The notes under the pieces were generated by a model, which was given only the letters and a program-made list of their open reading frames with translations, did not search any database and had not been told where the DNA came from. 12,580 bases of DNA from Chloroflexota bacterium (GTDB lineage: Bacteria; Chloroflexota; Limnocylindria; Limnocylindrales; CSP1-4). Shown piece by piece: positions 6,136 through 12,580 of this stretch (the stretch's first letter is position 1; each line of letters opens with the position of its first letter). Where the stretch lies: positions 1-12,580 of the forward strand of contig JAJYDP010000074.1 of the NCBI GenBank assembly GCA_021777365.1, in the 5' to 3' direction. The position numbers were made by a program, and so were the translations under genes.

Positions 6136-7751
6136 GACTCGCCGCGCCCGTCAGCCGGCTCGGTGCGCCACTGGAACAGTGGTGCGACCGCCCGCCCGGC
6201 GACGGGTGGCCGTGCCGCTGGCGGCGGCCCGACACGTGCGGACCCGCGCTGCTGCAGCTCGACGATGTCGAGCCGGTACCCGGCCGCGGACGTGCTGAAC
6301 TGGTCCTCGTAGTCGACCGTGCAACCGGTCGAGACGCTCTCCTCCAGCCGGGCGGCACGCTCGGCGTGCGCGGGCGGGATCACGTAGCGGTCCTCGTACG
6401 GAGCGATGGCGAGGAGCCGGTAGAGCTCCTCGATCTCGGCCGGCGCCAGGCCCACCGAGCTCGCGATCGTCGCGTCCACCTCGCCCTGGACCTGCGCCGC
6501 GCGCATGAACGTCCTGATTGCGGCTAGCCGCCGGAGCACGACGCGGATCGCGTCGGCGTCGCCGGCCGTGAGCAGGTTCGCCAGGTACTCGACGGGGATA
6601 CGCAGCCGGTCGATCGCGTGGAACACGACGTCCGGGTTCCGCTGCTCCTCGTTCTCCGCCAGCGCGTCGAGGACGGGCGACAGGGGCGGCACGTACCAGA
6701 CCATCGGCAGCGTCCGGAACTCGGGATGGAGCGGCAGCGCCAGCCCGAAGCGGACCGCGAGGGTGTAGATCGGCGAGCGTTGGGCCGCAGCGATCCAGTC
6801 CTCGGGGATGCCGCTCCGCCGCGCCTCGGCCAGGACGGCGGTGTCGTGCGGGTCGAGGAACACGTCGAGCTGCGCCTCGCGCAGCTGTGCGGGATCGCGG
6901 ACGGAGGCGGCGGCCTCGACCCGGTCGGCGTCGTACAGGATGAGCCCGAGGTAGCGGAGCCGGCCGACGCACGTCTCCGAGCAGATGGTCGGCTGGCCGA
7001 TCTCGATGCGGGGGTAGCAGAAGGTGCACTTCTCGGCCTTGCCGCTCTTGTGGTTGAAGTAGACCTTCTTGTAAGGGCAGCCGCTGACGCAGAACCGCCA
7101 GCCCCGGCACGCGTCCTGGTCGACCAGGACGATCCCGTCCTCCTCGCGCTTGTACATCGCCCCCGAGGGACAGGAGGCGACGCAGGACGGGTTGAGGCAG
7201 TGCTCGCAGATCCGGGGCAGGTAGAACATGAAGGCCTGCTCGTACTCGAACCGCACCTTCTCCTCGATCCCTCGCAGGTTGGGATCTCCGGGCGCTGTCT
7301 GCGGCGCCCCCGCCAGGTCGTCCTCCCAGTTCGAGCCCCACTGCAGCGCGATGGGCTTGCCGGTCAGGCGCGACTGGGCGCGCGCGACCGGGCCGTGCTC
7401 GGAGACCGGTGCCGTGAAGAGCCGCTCGTAGTCGTAGGTCCAGGGCTCCCCGTAGTCATCGATCGAGGGCAGATCCGGGTTGGCAAAGATCGTCAGGAGC
7501 TTGCGGATCGCACCGCCACCCTTGAGGCGAAGCTTGCCGCGCCGATCGAGTTCCCAACCGCCCTTCCAGTGCTCCTGGTCCTCGTAACCCTTCGGGTAGC
7601 CCAGGCCGGGCTTCGTCTCCACGTTGTTGAACCAGACGTAGTCCGTGCCCGGCCGGTTGGTCCAGACCTGCTTGCAGGTGACGCTGCAGGTGTGGCAGCC
7701 GATGCACTTGTCGAGGTTCATGACCATCCCGACGTGGGCCATCACACGCAT
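6132..7751 (-). CDS. narH: Respiratory nitrate reductase beta subunit (Fe-S protein)
   Basis: A 539-residue cytoplasmic-side electron transfer subunit carrying three [4Fe-4S] clusters and one [3Fe-4S] cluster between NarI hemes and NarG. Cysteines are in four groups: C16, C19, C22, C26 (CIGCHTCSVTC); C182, C185, C190, C194 (CEHCLNPSCVASC); C215, C221, C225 with Trp218 in place of a Cys (CRGWRFCVSGC), the mark of the [3Fe-4S] site; and C242, C245, C257, C261. All are within about two residues of their E. coli positions. The ATG at 7751 shares one base with the narG stop (TGATG), with GGAGGT 9 nt upstream. The protein is about 27 residues longer than E. coli NarH, mostly because of a Pro/Ala-rich C-terminal tail. 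The frame is open upstream through narG only because of GC bias. Confidence 0.98.
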   Translation of the reverse strand: MRVMAHVGMVMNLDKCIGCHTCSVTCKQVWTNRPGTDYVWFNNVETKPGLGYPKGYEDQEHWKGGWELDRRGKLRLKGGGAIRKLLTIFANPDLPSIDDYGEPWTYDYERLFTAPVSEHGPVARAQSRLTGKPIALQWGSNWEDDLAGAPQTAPGDPNLRGIEEKVRFEYEQAFMFYLPRICEHCLNPSCVASCPSGAMYKREEDGIVLVDQDACRGWRFCVSGCPYKKVYFNHKSGKAEKCTFCYPRIEIGQPTICSETCVGRLRYLGLILYDADRVEAAASVRDPAQLREAQLDVFLDPHDTAVLAEARRSGIPEDWIAAAQRSPIYTLAVRFGLALPLHPEFRTLPMVWYVPPLSPVLDALAENEEQRNPDVVFHAIDRLRIPVEYLANLLTAGDADAIRVVLRRLAAIRTFMRAAQVQGEVDATIASSVGLAPAEIEELYRLLAIAPYEDRYVIPPAHAERAARLEESVSTGCTVDYEDQFSTSAAGYRLDIVELQQRGSARVGPPPAARPPVAGRAVAPLFQWRTEPADGRGES

Positions 7752-10700
7752 CAGAAGCGCACCTCCGCGCTGCGCTTGCGGATGACCGTCGTCTCGTCCC
7801 GCTGGGAGCCGCACGGGCCGTAGTAGTTGAATCCCCAGGAGAGCTGCGCGTACCCGCCGACCATGTGGCTCGGCTTCATCACCAGGCGGGTGAGGCTGTT
7901 GTCCGTGCCGCCGCGCCTTCCCGTCACCTCGCTGATCGGGGACTGCAGGTGGCGGTCCTTGGCGTGGTACATGAGGCACGTCCCGGACGGGATCCGGTGG
8001 CTCACCACCGCCCGGCAGGAGACGGCCCCGTTGCGGTTGTACGCCTCGATCCAGTCGTTGTCGGCGACACCGATCCGGGTCGCGTCCTGGTCGTTCATCC
8101 AGATGACCGCGCCGCCCCGGAAGAGGGTCAGCATGTGGAGGTTGTCCTGGTACTCGGAGTGGATCGACATCTTCGAGTGCGGGGTCAGGTAGCGGACGGT
8201 CAGTTCCAGGCCATCGGCGGCACCCATCCCGTCTGAGCCGAAGTGGCGCGGGAGGTCGAGCGGTGGCCGGAAGGCCGGCAGACCGTCGCCGAGCTCGAGG
8301 AGCCAGGCGTGGTCGAGGTAGAAGTGCTGCCGCCCGGAGAGGGTGTGCCAGGGGATGCCCCGCTCGACGTTCTGGGTGAACGGGGCATAGCGCCGGTCCT
8401 CGGCCTCGATGCCCGACCACTCGGCTGAGGTGATGACGGTGGACGGTCCGCGCTGCGTGTCGGCGAAGGTCACCCGATCGCCCGCCCGACTCGCAGCCAG
8501 GTCGGCGAGCGGCACGCCGGTCCGCCGCTCGAGCGAGCGGAAGCTCTCCACGGCGTTGCGGCCGTTGGTCGTGCCCGACAGCGCCAGGATCGCTTCGCAG
8601 ACACCCTCGGCCTGCTCCAGGGATGGCCGCCCGTCCGCGACGCCACCCCGGACGATCCCGTTGTGCGCCGCGAGGTAAGCCACGTCGTCGGTGGGCGTCC
8701 AGGAGATCCCCTTGACGGTGATCCCCTGCTGCTCCACCAGCGGACCCAGGGCCGTGAGCTTCTCGGCCACCGCCCCGTAGTCGCGCTCGACGACGACGAG
8801 CTTCGGCATCGTCTGGCCGGGGATCGGCTCGCACTCGCCGCGCCCCCAGTCACGCGCAATTCCCGAGGGCTGGGCGAGCTCGTCGGGGCTGTCGTGCAGC
8901 AGCGGCACGGCGAGCAGATCGCGCCGGACACCGAGGTGCGTCCGGGCCAGCGCCGAGAAGCGCGCGGCGACCGCCTTCCAGGCATCCCAGTCGGTCCGCG
9001 CCTCCCAGGGCGGCGCGATGGCGGGGTTGAAGGAGTTGACGAAGGGATGCAGGTCGGTGGTCGAGAGGTCGTGCTTCTCGTACCAGGTCGCCGCCGGCAG
9101 GACGATGTCCGAGAAGAGGCAGGTGCCCGTCATCCGGAAGTCGATCGTCGTCAGCAGATCGAGCTTGCCGCGGGGCGCCTCGTCGCGCCACACGACCTCG
9201 GCTGGGCGCAGGTCCGGCGGCGACTCCTGCGCCCGGACGGCCTCCAGGGGCGAGCCGAGGAGGTGGCGCAGGAAGTACTCGTGGCCCTTCCCGGACGACG
9301 TGAACAGGTTCGCACGCCAGACGGTCAGGACGCGCGGGAAGTTCTCTGGGGCATCCGGGTCCGCGGCCGCGAAGTTGAGCCGACCCGCCTTCAGCTCGTC
9401 GAGGACGTGCTCGGCCGGGTCGCGACCCTCGAGGTCTGCCTCCCCCACGAGAGCGAGCGGGTTCCGGTCGAAGGTGGGATTCGAGGGCAGCCAGCCCATC
9501 CGGGCGGCCTGCAGGTTGCAGTCGACGAACTGGCGACCCTCGAAGAGGCCCTGGCCGAGCGGCGAGGCGAGCTCGCCGGCATCGAACCCCTCGTACCGCC
9601 ACTGGTCGCTGGCGAGGTACCAGTACGGCGTCCCCGCCTGGTGGCGCGTGGGGCGCACCCAGTCGGTGGCGAACGCCAGCGTCGACCAGCCGCCGAGTGG
9701 CCGAACCTTCTCCTGCCCCACGTAGTGCGCCCAGCCGCCGCCGTTGACGCCCTCGCAGCCGCACAGCGCGATCAGCGAGAGGAACGCGCGATAGATCTGG
9801 TCGGAGTGGTACCAGTGGTTGGTACCGGCCCCCATGGCGATCATCGAGCGGCCCTTGGTCAGCTCGGCATTGCGGGCGAACTCGCGGCCGATCCGGGCAG
9901 CCGCCTCTGCGGGGACCGAGGTGATGGGCTCCTGCCAGGCCGGCGTGCAGGGCTGCGTGGCATCGTCGTACCCCGTCGGCCAGTCGCCCGGGAGCCCCGC
10001 GCGGGCCACGCCGTACTGCGCCAGCAGCAGGTCGAAGACGGTCGTCACCAGGTGGTCCCCGACGCGGACGGCGGGCACCCCCCGGCGCATCGTCGAGCCG
10101 CCCTCGGTCGGACCCTCGTCGAAGCGGGGCAGGTCGACCGCCACCGGTTCGGCGTCGGGCCGGCCGAGCAGCGTCAACACCGGCCGGATGGTGCCCAGGT
10201 CCAGGTTCCAGCGGCCCTCACCCTCCTCGCCGTGCCGGAAGCCGATCGAGCCATTGGGCACCGCTGGCGCGCCCATGGCCTCGTCGAGCACGACGGTCTT
10301 CCACTCGGCGTGCTCGCTCGACGCGGCGGGGTCGGCGGGCAGGTCGGCCGCGTGGAGGAAGCGATCCCCGGTGTAGACGCCGGGGGCGCGCTCCCGGAGC
10401 GTCACGAGGAAGGGCAGGTCCGTGAAGCGCCGCGCGTAGTCCTCGAAGTAGGGCACCTGGCGCTCGACGTAGTACTCGCGCAGGATGACGTGGCCCATGG
10501 CCATGGCCAGCGCCCCGTCGGTCCCCGGCTGTGCCGCGAGCCAGTCGTCCGCGAACTTCGTGTGGTCGGAGTAGTCGGGCGAGACAACGACCACCTTCTG
10601 ACCCCGGTAACGAGCCTCGACCATGAAGTGCGCGTCCGGGGTCCGGGTGATCGGGATGTTGGTGCCCCAGATGATCAGGTAGGCGGCGTTCCACCAGTCA

Positions 10701-11437
10701 GCTGACTCGGGGACGTCGGTCTGGTCGCCGAAGACCTGCGGCGAGGCAGGGGGCAGGTCCGCGTACCAGTCGTAGAACGACAGGATCACCCCGCCGATCA
10801 GGGAGAGGAAGCGGGTGCCGCCGGCGTACGAGACCATCGACATGGCCGGGATCGGGGTGAAGCCCACCACCCGATCGGGGCCGTACCGCTTGATCGTGTA
10901 GACGTGGGCGGCAGCGATCATCTCGACCGCTTCCTCCCAGCTCGCCCGCACGAAGCCGCCCCGGCCGCGCTCTGCCTTGTAGGAACGGCCCGCCTCGGGA
11001 TCCTCGACGATCGAACCCCAAGCTTCCACGGGATCACCGAGCCGGGCCAACGCCGCCTGCCAGAGCTCCTGCAGCGAGCCGCGGATGTACGGGTACTTCA
11101 CCCGCAGCGGCGAGTAGGTGTACCAGGAGAACGAGGCGCCACGGGGGCAGCCGCGCGGCTCGTACTCGGGCATGTCCGGCCCGACAGACGGGTAGTCGAC
11201 GGCCTGGCTCTCCCAGGTGATGTAGCCATCCTTGACGTACACCATCCATGAGCACGAGCCGGTGCAGTTGACCCCATGCGTCGAACGAACGGCCTTGTCG
11301 TGCTGCCAGCGGTCGCGGTAGAAGGACTCCCACTCGCGACGGCCAGTGGTGAGCATTGTCCAGCCATCCGACGCGGGCTCGCCGCGCTTGAAGTACCGAT
11401 GGACGCCACGCAAGGCGCGCTCCACGGCATCGTCCAC
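7751..11437 (-). CDS. narG: Respiratory nitrate reductase alpha subunit (Mo-bisPGD catalytic)
   Basis: Catalytic subunit reducing nitrate to nitrite on the cytoplasmic side. From GTG 11437 it has 1228 residues, close to E. coli NarG (1247). The FS0 [4Fe-4S] ligands His54, Cys58, Cys62 and Cys97 are in THGVNCTGSCSW and EPRGCPRGASFSW. The Mo-ligating Asp is Asp223 in SFYDWYADLPPASPQ. Other strongly conserved blocks are GFTPIPAMSMVSYAGG, QTDVPESADWW, GAGTNHWYHSDQIYR, GGGWAHYVGQEK, TSSGKGHE, LPAATWYEKHDL and the C-terminal MVGGYAQLSWGFNYYGP. No twin-arginine signal is visible, which fits a cytoplasmic-facing NarG. The start is uncertain: the frame is open to 11593 (overlapping the cupin gene). 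GTG 11530, 2 nt after the cupin stop, and GTG 11425 are alternatives, and none has a clear Shine-Dalgarno. The conserved region begins near LRGVHRYFKRGE, so 11437 or 11425 fits best. Confidence 0.97.
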   Translation of the reverse strand: MDDAVERALRGVHRYFKRGEPASDGWTMLTTGRREWESFYRDRWQHDKAVRSTHGVNCTGSCSWMVYVKDGYITWESQAVDYPSVGPDMPEYEPRGCPRGASFSWYTYSPLRVKYPYIRGSLQELWQAALARLGDPVEAWGSIVEDPEAGRSYKAERGRGGFVRASWEEAVEMIAAAHVYTIKRYGPDRVVGFTPIPAMSMVSYAGGTRFLSLIGGVILSFYDWYADLPPASPQVFGDQTDVPESADWWNAAYLIIWGTNIPITRTPDAHFMVEARYRGQKVVVVSPDYSDHTKFADDWLAAQPGTDGALAMAMGHVILREYYVERQVPYFEDYARRFTDLPFLVTLRERAPGVYTGDRFLHAADLPADPAASSEHAEWKTVVLDEAMGAPAVPNGSIGFRHGEEGEGRWNLDLGTIRPVLTLLGRPDAEPVAVDLPRFDEGPTEGGSTMRRGVPAVRVGDHLVTTVFDLLLAQYGVARAGLPGDWPTGYDDATQPCTPAWQEPITSVPAEAAARIGREFARNAELTKGRSMIAMGAGTNHWYHSDQIYRAFLSLIALCGCEGVNGGGWAHYVGQEKVRPLGGWSTLAFATDWVRPTRHQAGTPYWYLASDQWRYEGFDAGELASPLGQGLFEGRQFVDCNLQAARMGWLPSNPTFDRNPLALVGEADLEGRDPAEHVLDELKAGRLNFAAADPDAPENFPRVLTVWRANLFTSSGKGHEYFLRHLLGSPLEAVRAQESPPDLRPAEVVWRDEAPRGKLDLLTTIDFRMTGTCLFSDIVLPAATWYEKHDLSTTDLHPFVNSFNPAIAPPWEARTDWDAWKAVAARFSALARTHLGVRRDLLAVPLLHDSPDELAQPSGIARDWGRGECEPIPGQTMPKLVVVERDYGAVAEKLTALGPLVEQQGITVKGISWTPTDDVAYLAAHNGIVRGGVADGRPSLEQAEGVCEAILALSGTTNGRNAVESFRSLERRTGVPLADLAASRAGDRVTFADTQRGPSTVITSAEWSGIEAEDRRYAPFTQNVERGIPWHTLSGRQHFYLDHAWLLELGDGLPAFRPPLDLPRHFGSDGMGAADGLELTVRYLTPHSKMSIHSEYQDNLHMLTLFRGGAVIWMNDQDATRIGVADNDWIEAYNRNGAVSCRAVVSHRIPSGTCLMYHAKDRHLQSPISEVTGRRGGTDNSLTRLVMKPSHMVGGYAQLSWGFNYYGPCGSQRDETTVIRKRSAEVRF

Positions 11438-11532
11438 GCCTGCAGTCCGCCCCGAGCCTCCACGCAGGGGGCCGTCCTGGCGGTCTGCCGGGCCGGGACC
11501 CGCATGCCGTAGCGGGGAGCGATCCCCCACGA

Positions 11533-11940
11533 TCAGCCCGGCCAGCTGAAATGGAGGAGGATGGCGCTGTCCTCGGCCGCAAGCGCGCGCCACGGGTGGC
11601 CCGCGGCGAGGGCGGCCATCTGCCCTGTGCCGACTTCGGTGCTCTCGTCGCCCACGTGCAGCGAAACCCGGCCCTGCCGAACCTGCACGCTCACGTGGCC
11701 CCGCGGGTCGTCCTCGTCAAAACGGGCTCCGGTCCTGAGGACGACGAGAACAATGCGGAACGCATCCGTCTTCACCAGCGTCTTTGCGTTTCGGTCGTGC
11801 TGCTGGAACTGACGCTCGCGACGAAGTCCCGCGATCTCCTCGGCGAAGTCGAAGCAGAGCAGGGGTGCTGAGAGGACGTGCGTCTCGCGCACTCCGTGTG
11901 CCCCGACCCGCGAACGGTGCTCGACCGCGCGTCGTTCCAT
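11533..11940 (-). CDS. Small cupin-like protein ahead of narG
   Basis: A 135-residue protein whose second half (about 53-133) reads as a single cupin barrel: TLVKTDAFRIVLVVLRTGARF, HVSVQVRQGRVSLHVGDE, GTGQMAALAAGHPWRALAAEDSAILLHFSW. The usual first-motif metal ligands (HxH and Glu) are missing: the matching stretch is GARFDEDDPRGHVSVQVRQG with one His (82). Only His115 of the second motif is left, so it is probably not a classical metal-dependent cupin enzyme and may bind a ligand or protein. ATG 11940 has GAAGGAG 4 nt upstream. It is the first gene of the minus-strand set that continues into narG, 95 bp away from the chosen narG start, which suggests a regulatory or protective role linked to nitrate respiration. 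The function is unknown. Confidence 0.82.
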   Translation of the reverse strand: MERRAVEHRSRVGAHGVRETHVLSAPLLCFDFAEEIAGLRRERQFQQHDRNAKTLVKTDAFRIVLVVLRTGARFDEDDPRGHVSVQVRQGRVSLHVGDESTEVGTGQMAALAAGHPWRALAAEDSAILLHFSWPG

Positions 11941-11960
11941 GGCGCTCCTTCACCTGCGCG

Positions 11961-11992
11961 GGCTGGATGGCTCGACCACGGCCCATCCAGCC
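11961..11992 (-). promoter_or_regulatory. Perfect 10-bp inverted repeat in the leader of the cupin/nar operon
   Basis: GGCTGGATGG (11961-11970) and CCATCCAGCC (11983-11992) are exact reverse complements with a 12-nt spacer, and the arm centres are 22 bp apart (two helical turns). The repeat ends 20 nt before the cupin ATG, just ahead of its ribosome binding site. It could be an operator for a dimeric regulator or a 5' mRNA hairpin controlling translation. It is not the known FNR, NarL or NsrR consensus as I know them. Confidence 0.55.
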
Positions 11993-12012
11993 GTCGACGC
12001 GCCTTCGCGCGC

Positions 12013-12042
12013 ACGCTAGGAGCCTCCGAGTCACGCCGTCAG
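12013..12042 (-). promoter_or_regulatory. Weak candidate promoter for the cupin/nar operon
   Basis: On the minus strand, CTGACG (12042-12037) and TAGCGT (12018-12013) are separated by 18 nt. Both are only partial matches to sigma-70-type boxes. The position would put the transcription start near 12006, so that the 11961-11992 repeat lies in the mRNA leader. This is a weak call because such matches are common. Confidence 0.22.
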
Positions 12043-12187
12043 TCGCCCAGCAGACCGACAGCTCGTGCCGGCGGTGCATCGCGTGACGCCGAGAGGGACG
12101 GGCGGCCGTCGGGCCGAGTGACATGCCCCCACTGCCAATCTCGCAGATCCCCTGCAGGGTCCTCCGCCCACGGGCGCGCCCCACAGG

Positions 12188-12216
12188 TTGACGGCCCGGA
12201 GGCCCCGCCGATCCTC
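12188..12216 (+). promoter_or_regulatory. Weak candidate promoter for the right-edge gene
   Basis: TTGACG (12188-12193) is a good -35 match. The expected -10 place 17 nt later holds only ATCCTC, so the match is one-sided. If real, the transcript would begin close to the 12216-12240 hairpin. Confidence 0.22.
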
Positions 12217-12240
12217 CGGCGCCCCGGCGCGGGGCGCCGG
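12216..12240 (+). other. Perfect 10-bp GC hairpin ahead of the right-edge gene
   Basis: CCGGCGCCCC (12216-12225) and GGGGCGCCGG (12231-12240) are exact reverse complements with a 5-nt loop. It lies 37 nt before the ATG at 12278 and 24 nt before its Shine-Dalgarno. No T-run follows on either strand, so it is not a standard terminator. It is a very stable structure that could act as a 5' leader element or an operator. Confidence 0.5.
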
Positions 12241-12277
12241 GCCCGCAGCCGAGAGCACGTCGGCGGGAGGAACGCAG

Positions 12278-12580
12278 ATGCCCGACATCAAGCTCGCCCG
12301 GGCGATCGCTCTGGCGACGAGGGCCGACCCGGTGGAAATCGGGGGACCGGGCACCCTCCGGCTGGCCGCCGCACTCGAGCAGGTTCCCGAGCGTCTCATC
12401 GAACGCCTGACGGCCGAGGAGCTCGCCAACGTCAAGGTCGCCATCGCGCTCCTTGTATGGGCCGCGGTCAGCGGCGTGCGGCTGGGGCGGGCGCCGCGGC
12501 AGGCATGGTGGCTGGCCGTCGCCGGCAGCGGCGGCTGGTTCGCCGCCGTGCTGCTGCTCGACGTGCTCTTGCTCATGCAG
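12278..12580 (+). CDS. Unrecognised membrane protein, N-terminal part (runs off right edge)
   Basis: An open frame of 101 codons from ATG 12278 to the last base, without a stop. GGGAGG lies 7 nt before the ATG, a strong ribosome binding site. The protein begins MPDIKLARAIALATRADP and continues with an amphipathic, charged region (about 25-55, including LIERLTAEELANVKV). A first hydrophobic stretch (about 55-66) and a clear membrane segment near 77-100 (WWLAVAGSGGWFAAVLLLDV) follow. Codons end mostly in G or C. I do not recognise a family. It diverges from the cupin/nar operon and could share its control region, but nothing in the visible part tells its function. Confidence 0.7.
   Translation, partial: MPDIKLARAIALATRADPVEIGGPGTLRLAAALEQVPERLIERLTAEELANVKVAIALLVWAAVSGVRLGRAPRQAWWLAVAGSGGWFAAVLLLDVLLLMQ

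Larger units (their letters stand above)
11941..12277. other. Intergenic region between the cupin/nar operon and the right-edge gene
   Basis: 337 bp separating divergent genes, so it should hold both promoters. It contains a perfect 10-bp inverted repeat near the cupin start (11961-11992), a perfect 10-bp GC hairpin near the right-edge gene (12216-12240), and small palindromes such as CCCTGCAGGG at 12150-12159. I saw no convincing gene in any frame and no clear FNR-type (TTGAT-N4-ATCAA) site. Confidence 0.6.

Noticed and set aside
6618..7823. 401-codon plus-strand frame antisense to narH
   Set aside because: It is a shadow of narH with no domain of its own.
7752..8834. Upstream extension of the narH frame through the end of narG
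   Set aside because: The extension is Arg/Pro-rich and shows no homology, while the ATG at 7751 has a good ribosome binding site and the expected NarH N-terminus.
8663..10705. 680-codon plus-strand frame antisense to narG
   Set aside because: The composition is that of a codon-complement shadow (Arg, Gly, Val, His rich) and narG on the other strand is fully conserved.
12031..12576. 181-codon minus-strand frame at the right edge
   Set aside because: It is Ser/Arg/Ala-rich without a domain. The plus-strand frame from 12278 has a strong ribosome binding site and a plausible membrane protein sequence.

Overview
The window is very GC-rich bacterial DNA, densely packed with short intergenic gaps, frequent 4-nt or 1-nt gene overlaps and several GTG starts. 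This style, together with the protein sequences (type II NADH dehydrogenase, NarGHJI with a cytoplasmic-type NarG, UspA, DUF488, HPP and DUF2231 families), suggests a high-GC lineage such as Chloroflexota or Actinomycetota, probably environmental. I cannot place it more precisely from sequence alone.

Layout. Left part (1-3094), all on the minus strand and listed here in transcription order: a UspA-type universal stress protein, a leader of about 300 bp without a convincing gene, a type II NADH:quinone dehydrogenase, GTP cyclohydrolase I (its ATG overlaps the dehydrogenase stop as ATGA), then the N-terminus of a DUF2231 membrane protein that runs off the left edge. Middle: one plus-strand DUF488 gene (3173-4084), divergent from the stress protein and convergent with the operon to its right. 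Right part (about 3931-11940), again minus strand and in transcription order: cupin-like protein, narG, narH, narJ, narI, an HPP-family membrane protein, and a possible 32-codon gene coupled to the HPP stop. At the right edge a plus-strand gene for an unrecognised membrane protein starts at 12278 and runs off the window. It faces away from the cupin/nar operon across a 337-bp intergenic region.

How the genes work together. NarGHI is the membrane-bound respiratory nitrate reductase: NarG (Mo-bisPGD and FS0) and NarH (four Fe-S clusters) face the cytoplasm, NarI (two b hemes) takes electrons from quinol, and NarJ is the assembly chaperone. The ligand residues of the cofactors discussed here are all present, so the enzyme should be functional. 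The HPP protein follows narI by 75 bp. HPP proteins of cyanobacteria and chloroplasts include nitrite transporters, so it may move nitrite (or nitrate). No narK is visible in this window. The type II NADH dehydrogenase would supply quinol without proton pumping and could feed NarI. Together these genes form a compact NADH-to-nitrate electron transport module with stress and unknown accessory genes.

The core genes belong to well-known families. The less explained parts are the non-coding structures (perfect inverted repeats ahead of the cupin/nar operon, ahead of the right-edge gene, ahead of the dehydrogenase and ahead of the DUF2231 gene), the metal-ligand-poor cupin that leads the nar operon, and the small ORF after the HPP gene. 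I saw no rRNA, tRNA, CRISPR array or insertion sequence.
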